64,000 nt of DNA from UBA1172 sp049889655 (GCA_049889655.1 JBMHCY010000003.1:1-64000); one strand, 5' to 3'; positions 53,345 to 63,066 are shown, counted from the first letter of the stretch. A program made the numbers and translations. The notes: a model not told the origin generated them from the sequence alone.

Positions 53345-53932
53345 TCAGGGATAGAGTCGCAGGGCGGACCAGATTCCATTTTCAAGGCTGAAACGGAACC
53401 GGTCATGGAGACGCGATTCCCCATCCATCCAAAACTCCATTTCATGGGGGGTCAGCCGATAGCCGCCCCAATACGGAGGCCGGGGCGGGTTTTCAGGATA
53501 TTCTGCCGAAAACTGCGCGACTCGATCGGCCAGGGTGGCACGCTCATCAAGCGGGCTCGACTGATCCGAAGCCCAGGCCCCGATCCGGCTGCCATAGGGG
53601 CGTGAGGCGTAATAGGCATCGGAGGTCGCCTCATCAAGCCGCGTCACCGCCCCCACCAGACGCACCTGCCGGCGCAGCGATTTCCAGTGAAAACACATGG
53701 CGGCACGACCGGTGGCATCAAGCTCGCCAGCCTTGCGGGATGTGTAGTTGGTGTAGAAATGGATACTGCTTTCATCATGCCCCTTGATCAGCACCACCCG
53801 GACCGAAGGCCAGCCTTCATCGGAAACCGATGCCAGCGAGACAGCATTCGGGTCATTGAGCTCAGAAGCTTCGGCTTCCTTCATCCAGGATTGAAGCAAT
53901 TCAAGCGGGTTTTCATCGCGCGGATCGAACAT
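53345..53932 (-). CDS. pdxH: Pyridoxamine 5'-phosphate oxidase
   Basis: PdxH makes pyridoxal 5'-phosphate from the pyridoxine or pyridoxamine phosphate using FMN and oxygen. The 195-aa protein shows the usual order: PLELLQSWMKEAEASELNDPNAVSLASV, RVVLIKGHDESSIHFYTNYTSRKAGEL, CFHWKSLRRQVRLVG, and the C-terminal EFWMDGESRLHDRFRFS. The 170 bp between it and the dehydrogenase gene hold no further gene; they should contain the promoter of the latter. Confidence 0.95.
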   Translation of the reverse strand: MFDPRDENPLELLQSWMKEAEASELNDPNAVSLASVSDEGWPSVRVVLIKGHDESSIHFYTNYTSRKAGELDATGRAAMCFHWKSLRRQVRLVGAVTRLDEATSDAYYASRPYGSRIGAWASDQSSPLDERATLADRVAQFSAEYPENPPRPPYWGGYRLTPHEMEFWMDGESRLHDRFRFSLENGIWSALRLYP

Positions 53933-54111
53933 GGTTTTTGCCTTTTCTACGGTGTCCTTGCCTCATAGATAGGATGCGATTGGCCGATTGCCATCCCCTT
54001 TTTCGCATCCCCGCCCAGAGAAAGCCAAGCTGCTGAACATGCCATGACATTGCCACAAAAACAGTCTATAGATATCATAATATCAATTCATGACCAGAAA
54101 CTGGAGATTTC

Positions 54112-54660
54112 ATGATGAGAACCATCGCAACCCTGATGGCCGCCGCCATGCTGGCAAGCCCGCTCACCGCCATGGCCAACCAGACCACTATCAAAACCGT
54201 TGTCGGCACGGTTGAAAGTGTTGATGTGCTGACCTCATCCTATATCCGCAAGACGCCGACCGAAGAAAAGGTCTGCCATACCGAAGAAGTCCCTGTTTAT
54301 GCCGAAGGTGAAGAGGGTGACGAAATCGGCGGGCTGATCATCGGCGGGCTCATCGGTTCTGCCGTCGGCAACGCTGTCACCAAGAGCGACGGGGCCGGGA
54401 CCTTCGGGGCTGTGACCGGGGCGCTGATCGGCCGTGAGCACGCCAAATCCAAGACAAAGCAGGGCAAGATCGTCGGTTACCGCCAGCAAGATGTCTGTGA
54501 GATCAAGAAAATCGTCCGTGAAGAGCGGATTGAGGAGATCACCGGCTATCGGCTGAGCATTGATATCGGTGGTGATGTCATCTCGCTGAAATCATCGCGT
54601 TCCTATGATCAGGGCGATGAGATCAATGTCCGGATGAAAACAACCTACTCGCTTGATTGA
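54112..54660 (+). CDS. Exported glycine-zipper protein of unknown function
   Basis: The 182-aa protein has a signal peptide (about 1-23, cut after AMA) and a central glycine-zipper segment (GLIIGGLIGSAVGNAVTKSDGAG, about 72-95, continuing to GAVTGALIG), as in the 17-kDa surface antigen/SlyB-like envelope proteins. Two cysteines flank this region (CHTEEVP, QDVCEIKK) and may pair. The C-terminal third is predicted beta-rich. There is no lipobox. Its function is unknown; a role in envelope integrity is the family guess. Either of two adjacent ATG codons (54112, 54115) can be the start. Confidence 0.75.
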   Translation: MMRTIATLMAAAMLASPLTAMANQTTIKTVVGTVESVDVLTSSYIRKTPTEEKVCHTEEVPVYAEGEEGDEIGGLIIGGLIGSAVGNAVTKSDGAGTFGAVTGALIGREHAKSKTKQGKIVGYRQQDVCEIKKIVREERIEEITGYRLSIDIGGDVISLKSSRSYDQGDEINVRMKTTYSLD

Positions 54661-54685
54661 TCAGCGTTTATGCCGCTAAACGGGG

Positions 54686-54714
54686 TTGCTGGCCTGCGCC
54701 TTGGGGTGTAGATT
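54686..54714 (+). promoter_or_regulatory. Candidate promoter of fabI-aroC
   Basis: TTGCTG (54686-54691) and TAGATT (54709-54714) are separated by 17 bp, and the fabI ATG follows 43 bp later. This is the only good promoter-like pair in the 96-bp gap. Confidence 0.4.
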
Positions 54715-54756
54715 AAGGCATCCACTTTTTCTAGCAGGCGTTATCCAGAGGTTACC

Positions 54757-55584
54757 ATGACGGAACAATCATCGCTCAAGCCTTCCGATCTGATGAAAGG
54801 CAAGCGCGGGCTTGTCATGGGTGTGGCCAACGACCGGTCGATCGGCTGGGGGATTGCCCATGCCCTGCACATGGCCGGGGCGGAGCTTGCCTTCACGTTT
54901 CAGGGGGAAGCGCTCGAAAAGCGCGTCCGGCCGCTGGCCGAAAAGGCAGGCTCGTCGATTGTCCTGCCCTGCGATGTGACCGATGAAACCAGCATGGATG
55001 CCGTTTTCAAGGCATTGCAGGATGAATGGGGGTCGATCGATTTTCTCGTCCATGCCATCGCCTATTCCGACAAGGAAGAACTGAAAGGCCAGTATGTCGA
55101 TACCAGCCGCGATAATTTCATGCGGACAATGGATATCTCCGTCTATTCCTTCACGGCCCTCGCCCAGCGTGCGGCGGCGATCATGAACGATGGCGGCTCC
55201 ATGCTGACGCTCACCTATTACGGGGCTGAACGGGTGATGCCGCATTACAACGTCATGGGGGTGGCCAAGGCCGCACTGGAAGCCTCGGTGCGCTATCTTG
55301 CGGTTGATCTGGGCGGCCGCAATATCCGCGTCAACGGCCTTTCCGCAGGCCCGATGAAGACGCTGGCCGCCTCGGGGATTGGTGATTTCCGCTATATCCT
55401 CAAATGGAACGAATACAACTCACCGCTGAAGCGCAACGTGACGCTTGAAGATGTCGGCGGTGCCGGGCTCTATCTGCTTTCTGATCTTGCCAGCGGCGTT
55501 TCCGGTGAAACCCACCATGTTGATTGCGGATACCATATCGTTGGCATGAAAGCCGTTGACGCCCCCGATATCTCGGTGGTCTGA
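54757..55584 (+). CDS. fabI: Enoyl-[acyl-carrier-protein] reductase (NADH), FabI
   Basis: FabI reduces enoyl-ACP in the last step of each fatty acid elongation cycle; it is the target of triclosan and isoniazid-like drugs in other bacteria. The 275-aa protein has the SDR signature GLVMGVANDRSIGWGIA, LVHAIAY, and the Tyr-x6-Lys active site in MPHYNVMGVAKAALE, then GLSAGPMKTLAASGI. It is followed after two bases by aroC, so the two are likely cotranscribed. Confidence 0.96.
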   Translation: MTEQSSLKPSDLMKGKRGLVMGVANDRSIGWGIAHALHMAGAELAFTFQGEALEKRVRPLAEKAGSSIVLPCDVTDETSMDAVFKALQDEWGSIDFLVHAIAYSDKEELKGQYVDTSRDNFMRTMDISVYSFTALAQRAAAIMNDGGSMLTLTYYGAERVMPHYNVMGVAKAALEASVRYLAVDLGGRNIRVNGLSAGPMKTLAASGIGDFRYILKWNEYNSPLKRNVTLEDVGGAGLYLLSDLASGVSGETHHVDCGYHIVGMKAVDAPDISVV

Positions 55585-55586
55585 CC

Positions 55587-56684
55587 ATGGCTGACAACAG
55601 TTTCGGCACACTCTTCCGGTTCACCACTTTCGGTGAAAGCCACGGCCCCGCCATCGGGGCGATCGTCGATGGTGTGCCGCCGCAGATCAGCCTCTCGGAA
55701 GAGGATATCCAGCCCTGGCTCGATGAACGCAAGCCTGGTACATCCCGCTTTGTTACCCAGCGCAAGGAAGCCGACAAGGTGCGGATTCTTTCGGGCGTGT
55801 TCGAGGGCGTGACCACCGGGACACCGATCATGCTGATGATCGAAAACACCGACCAGCGGTCCAAGGATTACGGCGAGATCGCCAATACCTACCGCCCCGG
55901 CCATGCCGATTACACCTATATGGCCAAATACGGGATCCGTGATTATCGCGGCGGCGGCCGCTCATCGGCCCGGGAAACCGCCTCGCGTGTTGCCGCAGGG
56001 GCGATCGCCCGCAAGGTGCTTGAACACCGGCTCGGCAAAGCTGTGCTGATCCGCGGCACGGTCAGCCAGATCGGCCCCCACCGCATGGATCACAGCCGCA
56101 TGGATTGGAACCAGCGCAACAAGAACCCGTTCTTCGCCACCGACCCCGAGATTGTCCCCGTCTGGGAGACATTTCTTGATGAAACACGCAAAGCCGGGTC
56201 TTCGGCCGGGGCAGTGATTGAGATCGTCGCCGAGGGTATCCCGGCAGGGCTTGGCGGGCCGATCTATGGCAAGCTCGATGCTGATCTGGCCTCGGCCATG
56301 ATGTCGATCAACGCGGTCAAGGGCGTTGAGATTGGCAGCGGTTTTGATCTCGCCCATATCCCCGGGGTCGAAGCCGGCGATGAGATGCGGCTTGATGATG
56401 ATGGCAAGCCCCGGTTTTCATCCAATCATGCTGGCGGCGTGCTCGGTGGCATTTCCAGCGGCCAGCCGGTTGTCTGCCGGTTTGTTGTCAAGCCCACCAG
56501 TTCAATCCTGACACCGCGCCAGACTGTTACCGAAGATGGCCGTGAGACCGATGTTGTCACCAAGGGTCGCCATGACCCGTGTGTCGGCATCCGGGCGGTG
56601 CCGATCGGTGAAGCGATGATGGCGATCGTGCTGGCTGACCAGCTGATGCGGCATGAGGCGCAGTGTGGGACGCTCAAGGCCTGA
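55587..56684 (+). CDS. aroC: Chorismate synthase
   Basis: AroC makes chorismate from EPSP with reduced FMN, the last step of the shikimate pathway. The 365-aa protein has TTFGESHGPAIGAIVDGVPP, RPGHADYTYMAKYGIRDYRGGGRSSARET and GGVLGGISSGQPVVCR, the three classical signatures. Its end overlaps the end of the convergent tlyA by 11 bp. Confidence 0.97.
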   Translation: MADNSFGTLFRFTTFGESHGPAIGAIVDGVPPQISLSEEDIQPWLDERKPGTSRFVTQRKEADKVRILSGVFEGVTTGTPIMLMIENTDQRSKDYGEIANTYRPGHADYTYMAKYGIRDYRGGGRSSARETASRVAAGAIARKVLEHRLGKAVLIRGTVSQIGPHRMDHSRMDWNQRNKNPFFATDPEIVPVWETFLDETRKAGSSAGAVIEIVAEGIPAGLGGPIYGKLDADLASAMMSINAVKGVEIGSGFDLAHIPGVEAGDEMRLDDDGKPRFSSNHAGGVLGGISSGQPVVCRFVVKPTSSILTPRQTVTEDGRETDVVTKGRHDPCVGIRAVPIGEAMMAIVLADQLMRHEAQCGTLKA

Positions 56685-57435
56685 CGGCGACGATGATGAA
56701 TTCTCTGTTGCCTTCCGGCCCGGTGATGGGTGACGGCACGACCCCGCGCACCGGCCAACCCATTTCTGTTTCAAGCCAGGTTCGGATCTCATCCTGCACC
56801 GCCTGATGCAGCAGCGGATCACGGACAACACCGCCCTTGCCCACCTGACCCTTACCGACCTCAAACTGAGGCTTGATCAGCGCCGCCAGCACCGCGCCCT
56901 CGCGGGCAAACCCCATGGCTGCGGGCAAAACCTTTTTCAGCGAGATGAACGACGCATCACAGACAACCGCATTGACGAGCTCGGGGATATGGTCAGCGGT
57001 CAGGTGGCGGGCATTGGTGCGTTCCAGCACCACGACACGATCGTCATTTCGTAATGACCATGCCAGCTGCCCGTGGCCGACATCCACCGCATAGACACGC
57101 CCTGCACCGGCACACAACAGCACATCGGTAAAGCCTCCGGTGGAGGCCCCGACATCAATCGCCACCGCCCCGGCCAGATCAAGATCACTGAAATGGTCAA
57201 GCGCTGCCGCCAGTTTCAGCCCGCCGCGCGAAACATAAGGGTGATCCTTGCCCTTGACCGAAAGCGGGATATCCGCCGGGTATTTGACCCCGGCCTTTTC
57301 GAGTTTCTTTTCATCGGAATAGACAAGCCCGGCGATGATCAACGCCTGGGCCTTTTCGCGGCTTTCAGCAAGCCCGCGCTGGTGAACAAGCACATCAAGC
57401 CGCTCGCGTGGCGGTTTCTTCCCCCCCTCGGCCAT
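56674..57435 (-). CDS. tlyA: TlyA family rRNA methyltransferase / hemolysin-like protein
   Basis: TlyA proteins are 2'-O-methyltransferases of 16S and/or 23S rRNA, first named as hemolysins. The 253-aa protein has an N-terminal S4 RNA-binding domain (ERLDVLVHQRGLAESREKA) and an FtsJ-like Rossmann fold with the SAM site AIDVGASTGGFTDVLL, DASFISL and LIKPQFE, which carries the K-D-K-E active residues. It is the last gene of the xseB-ispA-dxs-tlyA run, a conserved order in alphaproteobacteria, and starts 9 bp after dxs. Confidence 0.93.
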   Translation of the reverse strand: MAEGGKKPPRERLDVLVHQRGLAESREKAQALIIAGLVYSDEKKLEKAGVKYPADIPLSVKGKDHPYVSRGGLKLAAALDHFSDLDLAGAVAIDVGASTGGFTDVLLCAGAGRVYAVDVGHGQLAWSLRNDDRVVVLERTNARHLTADHIPELVNAVVCDASFISLKKVLPAAMGFAREGAVLAALIKPQFEVGKGQVGKGGVVRDPLLHQAVQDEIRTWLETEMGWPVRGVVPSPITGPEGNREFIIVAVRP

Positions 57436-57443
57436 GGCTGTGC

Positions 57444-59360
57444 CTAGCCTTCGCGTGCCTTGATCACCTGCGCCGGATCAAGGGCGATCAACGGCGCGGC
57501 GGTGGCAACAATGGCCTCGGCATCAAGGGCGGATTCGGCCAGTTGCTGGTCCTGGCTGTTATGGTTGATGAGCCGGTCAGGCAGGGTCATCACCCGGATC
57601 GTCAGGCCGCGGTCGATCAGCCCGGCATTGGCCAGATACTGCATGACATGGGCGGCAAACCCGCCGGCACTGCCTTCTTCGACCAGAATGAGGCTGTCAT
57701 GGTCACGGGCCAGCCGGTCGATCAGATCAGTATCGATCGGCTTGGCGAAGCGGGCATCAGCAACGGTGATCGAGGCCCCTGAACCGGCAAGGTGTTCAGC
57801 GGCGGCAAGGGCGGCGTGCAGGCGTGTTCCCAGCGACAGCACCGCCAGCCGTTCACCTTCACGAACAACACGCCCCTTGCCGATTTCCATCAGCGGCGCG
57901 GTATCAGGGATCGGGCAGCCGATGCCCTCACCGCGCGGATACCGGAACGCCGACGGGCCTTCATCATAGGCAGCGGCAGTCGCCACCGCGCTCATCAGCT
58001 CGGCTTCATCGGACGGGGCCATCACCACCATCCCGGGCAGGCAACACAGATAGGCGAGATCATAGGCCCCGGCATGGGTCGCCCCGTCAGCCCCCACCAG
58101 ACCGGCGCGGTCAATCGCAAACCGGACAGGCAGATTCTGCAAGGCAACATCGTGGACAAGCTGATCATAACCCCGCTGCAGGAAGGTCGAATAGATCGCG
58201 GCAAAGGGTTTCATGCCCTCTGTCGCCAGCCCGGCCGCAAAGGTCACGGCGTGCTGTTCGGCAATCCCGACATCGAAACTGCGCGAGGGGAAGCGTTCAG
58301 CGAATTTATCAATCCCCGTCCCCGACGGCATGGCGGCGGTGACAGCAACGATCCCCGGGTCCTTTTCGGCTTCCCGGATCAACTGGCTGGTGAAAGCCGC
58401 GGTGTAGCTCATGGCGTTGGCGACAGGCTTTTTCTGCTCGCCGGTGATGACATCAAATTTCGGCACGGCATGGTATTTCTCGCCACTTTCCTTGCCGAAC
58501 GGATGGCCGCGCCCCTTTTCGGTGACGACATGCAGCAGAACCGGACCCCGGTTGGGGCCATCACGCAGGTTTTTGAGGATCGGCAGCAGGGTTTCCAGAT
58601 CATGGCCATCAACCGGACCGATATAGAAAAACCCAAGCTGCGAGAAAATCGTGCTGCCGCCGACAATACCGCGGGCCATTTCTTCGGCACGCTTGGCGGT
58701 GCGTTCAATTTCTGCCGGAAAACGACTGGCAACCTGCTTCGCCAATTCGCGGATTGAATGAAACGGCCGCGAGGAGATCAACTGGCTCAGATAGGTGCTG
58801 AGCGCCCCTACTGCTGGGCCGATCGACATATCGTTATCGTTGAGGATGACCACCATCCGCGATTTCATCGACCCGGCATTGTTCATCGCTTCATAGGCCA
58901 TGCCGGCGCTCATCGCCCCATCACCGATCACCGAGATAACGTTGAAATCATCACCTTTGAGATCACGGGCAACCGCCATACCGAGACCGGCGGAAATCGA
59001 GGTCGAGGAATGCCCGGCCCCGAAAGGATCAAACGGGCTTTCATCGCGCTTGGTGAAGCCGGAAAGCCCCTGCGGCTGGCGCAGGGTTTCAATGCGGTCA
59101 CGGCGACCGGTCAGAATCTTGTGCGGATAGGCCTGGTGGCCGACATCCCAGATCAGTTTGTCTTTTGGCGTGTTGAAGACGTAATGCAGGGCGACAGTCA
59201 GCTCGACGACGCCAAGACCCGCCCCGAGATGCCCCCCGGTGCGCGATACAGCCGCAATGGTGGCAGCCCGCAATTCATCCGCAACGGCACTGAGACTGGC
59301 CTCAGGCAACTGCCTCAGTTCTTCCGGCGTCGGGGCCTTGTCGAGATGTGGCGTCTTCAT
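57444..59360 (-). CDS. dxs: 1-deoxy-D-xylulose-5-phosphate synthase
   Basis: DXS is the first enzyme of the MEP isoprenoid pathway, condensing pyruvate and glyceraldehyde-3-phosphate with thiamine diphosphate. The 638-aa protein has SRTGGHLGAGLGVVELTVALHY, DVGHQAYPHKILTGR, the ThDP-binding GDGAMSAGMAYEAMNN, and the transketolase-like middle domain with DRAGLVGADGATHAG. It is 35 bp downstream of ispA, another isoprenoid gene. Confidence 0.97.
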   Translation of the reverse strand: MKTPHLDKAPTPEELRQLPEASLSAVADELRAATIAAVSRTGGHLGAGLGVVELTVALHYVFNTPKDKLIWDVGHQAYPHKILTGRRDRIETLRQPQGLSGFTKRDESPFDPFGAGHSSTSISAGLGMAVARDLKGDDFNVISVIGDGAMSAGMAYEAMNNAGSMKSRMVVILNDNDMSIGPAVGALSTYLSQLISSRPFHSIRELAKQVASRFPAEIERTAKRAEEMARGIVGGSTIFSQLGFFYIGPVDGHDLETLLPILKNLRDGPNRGPVLLHVVTEKGRGHPFGKESGEKYHAVPKFDVITGEQKKPVANAMSYTAAFTSQLIREAEKDPGIVAVTAAMPSGTGIDKFAERFPSRSFDVGIAEQHAVTFAAGLATEGMKPFAAIYSTFLQRGYDQLVHDVALQNLPVRFAIDRAGLVGADGATHAGAYDLAYLCCLPGMVVMAPSDEAELMSAVATAAAYDEGPSAFRYPRGEGIGCPIPDTAPLMEIGKGRVVREGERLAVLSLGTRLHAALAAAEHLAGSGASITVADARFAKPIDTDLIDRLARDHDSLILVEEGSAGGFAAHVMQYLANAGLIDRGLTIRVMTLPDRLINHNSQDQQLAESALDAEAIVATAAPLIALDPAQVIKAREG

Positions 59361-59395
59361 CAGTTCTTCTCTTCGCAGCAGGAGCAGAAATGCTC

Positions 59396-60307
59396 CTAAT
59401 ATTGCCGCCTTATAATAAAACTGGAGAGTTCTAGCATATAGTCAAGCCATGGGGTAGCAGAACCCGCCGCTTTTCGCAGCACAGCGTTGCCTTCATCAAT
59501 CAGCCGCCGGGCTTCATTTTCGGCTGCATCAGCCCCCATGATGGTCACAACACTGGCCTTGCCGACATTGGCATCACGCCCCGTCGGCTTGCCCATATCC
59601 GCAGCGGAAGACTGGCGGTCAAGCAGGTCATCAGCGATCTGGAAAGCCAGGCCGATCGCCTCGGACCAGGCCTCAAGAGCCTTGAGCATGGTTTCATCGG
59701 CACCGCCGAAAACCCCGCCGGCACGCGCCGAAGCCCGGATCAGCGCACCGGTCTTGAGCGCCTGCATCCGGGTGGTTTCATCGAGATCAAAAAGCCTGGT
59801 TTCGGCTTCAAGATCAAGCATTTGCCCCCCGGCCATCCCCATAACGCCCGACGCCCCGGCAAGGGTTTCAACGAGCCGTGCCCGCACCCCCGCATCAGGA
59901 TGGGTATCTTCAGCCGAAAGCAGCGTGAAAGCCAGCGTCTGCAGCGCATCCCCGGCCAGGATCGCCGTGGCCTCGTCAAACTGGATATGACAGGCCGGTT
60001 TGCCGCGGCGCAGATCAGCATCATCCATCGCGGGCAGATCATCATGGATCAGCGAATAGGCGTGCAGGCATTCAAAGGCAGCGGCAACACGCAGCGCGCC
60101 ATTACCTGCATCACGGCCGAGGGCCAGCCGCGCCGCACCCAGCACCAACCCGGCGCGGACACGTTTGCCGCCATCAAGAGCCGACCAGGCCATCGCTTCG
60201 ACAAGACGGGTCGCTGCCGCCTGCCCCCGCAGATCGTCAAATATCGCGGCAAGGCATTCTTCAGTCGCCGCGGCATCGGCAATAAGCTGGGGGGGAAGTG
60301 CGGTCAT
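59396..60307 (-). CDS. ispA: Polyprenyl (farnesyl/geranyl) diphosphate synthase
   Basis: IspA condenses IPP with DMAPP and geranyl diphosphate to farnesyl diphosphate. The 303-aa protein has the first aspartate-rich motif in HDDLPAMDDADLRRG and the second in FQIADDLLDRQS, with the small chain-length-determining residues typical of short-chain synthases. Its ATG directly follows the xseB stop (no gap), so they are coupled. Confidence 0.94.
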   Translation of the reverse strand: MTALPPQLIADAAATEECLAAIFDDLRGQAAATRLVEAMAWSALDGGKRVRAGLVLGAARLALGRDAGNGALRVAAAFECLHAYSLIHDDLPAMDDADLRRGKPACHIQFDEATAILAGDALQTLAFTLLSAEDTHPDAGVRARLVETLAGASGVMGMAGGQMLDLEAETRLFDLDETTRMQALKTGALIRASARAGGVFGGADETMLKALEAWSEAIGLAFQIADDLLDRQSSAADMGKPTGRDANVGKASVVTIMGADAAENEARRLIDEGNAVLRKAAGSATPWLDYMLELSSFIIRRQY

Positions 60308-60556
60308 TCAGGCATCATCGGCATCAAAAGGCGCGGTTCCCTCAGGGGTTGAAGAGGCCCGGGCCGCACGAATTTTTTCGACCTTGAGCCGGGCTTCATC
60401 GAGCCTGTCCTGGCATTGCTTGCGGAGCGCCGAGCCACGTTCATAGGCGGCGACAGCATCATCAAGGGAGACTTCCCCCCGTTCGAGCTGGTTCACGATC
60501 CCCTCAAGTTGCGCCAGCGCTTCTTCAAAGGTGAGCGGCTTTTCGTTCTCAGTCAT
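60308..60556 (-). CDS. xseB: Exodeoxyribonuclease VII small subunit
   Basis: The small subunit of exonuclease VII, of which several copies join one XseA. The 82-aa protein has the full family pattern: LTFEEALAQLEGIVNQLERGEVSLDDAVAAYERGSALRKQCQDRL. It overlaps the end of the PraR-like regulator gene by 8 bp and abuts ispA. xseA is not in the window. Confidence 0.94.
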   Translation of the reverse strand: MTENEKPLTFEEALAQLEGIVNQLERGEVSLDDAVAAYERGSALRKQCQDRLDEARLKVEKIRAARASSTPEGTAPFDADDA

Positions 60557-61028
60557 TGTCCTGCCTGTTCGGGTTGTTGATCATCATGGCGAAAGATTTC
60601 ACCATACCGCTAATCTGCCTACGGAACTGCCGATCTTCAATCGAATAATAGGATCGCACCAACTCGAGCGTCTCCCGGCGGGCCATCGGATCGGCTTCCT
60701 GCTGGCTTTCGCGCGTGGCCGCAACACCGCTGCTGACACGCCGCGGTGAGAGCGATCGGGTCTCCTTCGTCATGTCCTCAAAGAAATAGCCGATATCAAC
60801 ATCGAGGATCTGGCTGATATCCCAGAGCCGTGATGCGCTGACCCGGTTGGCCCCGCGCTCGTATTTCTGCACCTGCTGAAAGGTGATCTCCAGCGCCCGC
60901 CCGAGTTGTTCCTGGCTCATCCCCAGCAGCGTCCGGCGTTTGCGGATGCGGCTGCCGACATGAACATCAATGGCGTTATGATTGGTTATTCTGAAATTGC
61001 GGTCGTTGGTCTCGTTATCGCGGGCCAT
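60549..61028 (-). CDS. XRE-family transcriptional regulator, PraR-like
   Basis: The 159-aa protein has an N-terminal helix-turn-helix of the Cro/CI type (VGSRIRKRRTLLGMSQEQLG, followed by ALEITFQQVQKYERGANRVSASRLWDIS) and an uncharacterised C-terminal region of about 75 residues (ending MVKSFAMMINNPN). The same architecture is seen in alphaproteobacterial PraR-type repressors linked to quorum sensing, stress and surface traits. There is no good ribosome site before ATG 61028 or the adjacent GTG. It leads the xseB-ispA-dxs-tlyA run and may control it or itself; this is an inference. Confidence 0.85.
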   Translation of the reverse strand: MARDNETNDRNFRITNHNAIDVHVGSRIRKRRTLLGMSQEQLGRALEITFQQVQKYERGANRVSASRLWDISQILDVDIGYFFEDMTKETRSLSPRRVSSGVAATRESQQEADPMARRETLELVRSYYSIEDRQFRRQISGMVKSFAMMINNPNRQDND

Positions 61029-61095
61029 CACAAAAAATCACAGTTCAATTCCCGGTTGTATTCAATATGGGGCTTGCTGCAGCCTCAGGCAAGCC

Positions 61096-62058
61096 TCAAC
61101 GCCTTTGGCTGACCTTTTCCGCCATTGTTGCCATCGCCGAGATCAGGCCTTTCAGCACGCCGGGCTCAAAGGCGGAATGACCGGCATCATCAACCATGCG
61201 TAATTCCGCCCCCGGCCAGGCCTTGGCCAGATCAGAGGCCGTATGGGGCGGGCAGATCACATCATGACGCCCCTGGATGATGATCCCCGGTATCTCGGCA
61301 AGATTTTCCATGTTGTCGAGGATATAGCCGTCCTCGAGAAAGCAACCATGGAGAAAGTAATGGGCTTCGAGCCGGGCAAGGCTAAGCGCCATGCGGCCAC
61401 CGCCGGTGCGGATTTCGGCACGCAGCGTTGCACAGGAATTCTCATAACCCGACCATTGCTCCGCCGCCGGGATTGAGATTGACGGGCTCGGGTCGAGCAG
61501 TCGCCGCCCATAGGCCTTGAGCAAATCACCACGCTCGGCTTCCGGCAGGAAATGCACGAACCTGTCCCAGGCTTCGGGATAGAACTTTTCCATGCCGTAG
61601 AGGAACCAGTCGATTTCCTGCCGCGTGCCGAGGAAAATACCCCGCAGAACCAGCCCGAGCACACGGTCGGGGTGATTGATCGCGTAGGCAAGCCCGAGGG
61701 TTGACCCCCATGAGCCACCGAAAATGATCCAGCTGTCGATATCGAAACGCTTCCGGATCAATTCCATATCGTCAATCAGCGTCCAGGTCGTGTTGGCCTC
61801 GACACTGCCAAAGGGGCGGGACTGGCCTGACCCCCGCTGATCAAACAGGATGACGCGAAAAAGGCTTGGATCAAACAGCCTGCGATGGGTGGCCGTGATC
61901 CCGGAGCCGGGCCCGCCATGCAGAAAGACCACCGGAATGCCCTCGGGGTTGCCGCAATCCTCAACATAGAGATTATGGCCATCAGTGGTTTCAACACGAT
62001 GAGTCGCACGGGGGATGACCGGCGGAAACAGTGTGGAATCTTCGGAAACCGACCGCAT
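61096..62058 (-). CDS. pip: Proline iminopeptidase
   Basis: Pip removes N-terminal proline from peptides. The 320-aa alpha/beta hydrolase (peptidase S33) has FLHGGPGSGI, LFDQRGSGQSRP, the nucleophile elbow GGSWGSTLGLAYA, and late Asp (GRHDVICPP) and His (DAGHSAFEPG) residues. It starts 6 bp downstream of rpoH, so both may be on one transcript. Confidence 0.94.
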   Translation of the reverse strand: MRSVSEDSTLFPPVIPRATHRVETTDGHNLYVEDCGNPEGIPVVFLHGGPGSGITATHRRLFDPSLFRVILFDQRGSGQSRPFGSVEANTTWTLIDDMELIRKRFDIDSWIIFGGSWGSTLGLAYAINHPDRVLGLVLRGIFLGTRQEIDWFLYGMEKFYPEAWDRFVHFLPEAERGDLLKAYGRRLLDPSPSISIPAAEQWSGYENSCATLRAEIRTGGGRMALSLARLEAHYFLHGCFLEDGYILDNMENLAEIPGIIIQGRHDVICPPHTASDLAKAWPGAELRMVDDAGHSAFEPGVLKGLISAMATMAEKVSQRR

Positions 62059-62064
62059 CAGCCG

Positions 62065-62943
62065 TCAGGTTACATAGGGGATATCGCCAAGATCCTCGAC
62101 ACGGGTTTCAAGGTTTGCACGTATCTTCTTCATGGCGCGGGCTTCGAGCTGGCGCACACGTTCCTTGCTGACTCCAAAATCACGCCCCAGTTCATCCAGC
62201 GTGGCCCCGTCCTCTTCCAGACGGCGGCGCATGATGATTGTCTTCTCCCGCGGGGAGAGATCATCAAGAGCTTCGGCGAGCCATTGCGACAGCGTTGCCG
62301 CATCACGCGAGGTGCAGACAGATTGTTCCGGCGTCGGCCGATCATCGACAATGAAATCCTGGGCGGCGTTTTCGCTGTTTTCACCCACCGTGGCATTGAG
62401 CGAGGAATCAACACCGGAAAGACGCTGTTCCATATGCGAGACATCACCCAGCGACACACCGATCTGATCAGCGATCATCTGGCGGCCTTCATCGGTCAGC
62501 GCACCGCCATCGACTTCACCGATACGGGCACGCAGACGGCGCAATTTGAAAAACAGGGATTTATGAGCCGAGGTGGTTCCCGTCCGGACAATCGACCAGT
62601 TGCGGAGAACGAAATCCTGGATCGATGCACGGATCCACCAGACAGAATAGGTTGAAAACCGGACTTCACGTTCCGGATCAAAGCGGCTGGCCGCCTGCAT
62701 GATCCCAATATTGCCTTCCTGGATAAGATCACCAAGAGGCAGTCCGTAATGCCGGAATTTCGAAGCAATGCTGATCACGAGCCGCGAATAGGCCATCACC
62801 AGACGGTGCAGCGCCTGCTCATCCTGCCGGTCGCGCCAGGCGATCGCAAGATCGAGCTCTTCTTCCCGTTCAAGTAATGATTGCCGCATAATATGCCGAA
62901 TGTAACGGTTATCGGCTTTCAGCGTTTCGTTATTGTCATCCAT
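62065..62943 (-). CDS. rpoH: RNA polymerase heat-shock sigma factor RpoH
   Basis: RpoH (sigma-32) directs transcription of chaperone and protease genes. The 292-aa protein has region 2 with GLPLGDLIQEGNIGIMQAASRF and FSTYSVWWIRASIQDFVLRNWSIVRTGTT, the RpoH-specific box AHKSLFFKLRRLRA, and region 4 with TLDELGRDFGVSKERVRQLEARAMKK. Many alphaproteobacteria have two or more RpoH copies; this looks like a main one. Upstream, TTGACA (minus strand, 63023-63018) is a possible -35 element, but no convincing -10 pairs with it. Confidence 0.95.
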   Translation of the reverse strand: MDDNNETLKADNRYIRHIMRQSLLEREEELDLAIAWRDRQDEQALHRLVMAYSRLVISIASKFRHYGLPLGDLIQEGNIGIMQAASRFDPEREVRFSTYSVWWIRASIQDFVLRNWSIVRTGTTSAHKSLFFKLRRLRARIGEVDGGALTDEGRQMIADQIGVSLGDVSHMEQRLSGVDSSLNATVGENSENAAQDFIVDDRPTPEQSVCTSRDAATLSQWLAEALDDLSPREKTIIMRRRLEEDGATLDELGRDFGVSKERVRQLEARAMKKIRANLETRVEDLGDIPYVT

Positions 62944-63066
62944 CCCAAAAACTCCCCATGGGTGGAGTGATGTTTTTATTATTGTCTTTTCCCACTCATG
63001 GTAACAGATGGATCTACTGTCAAAGGGTTCAACCCCTGCCTGACATTTTTTTTAATATTTTATTAA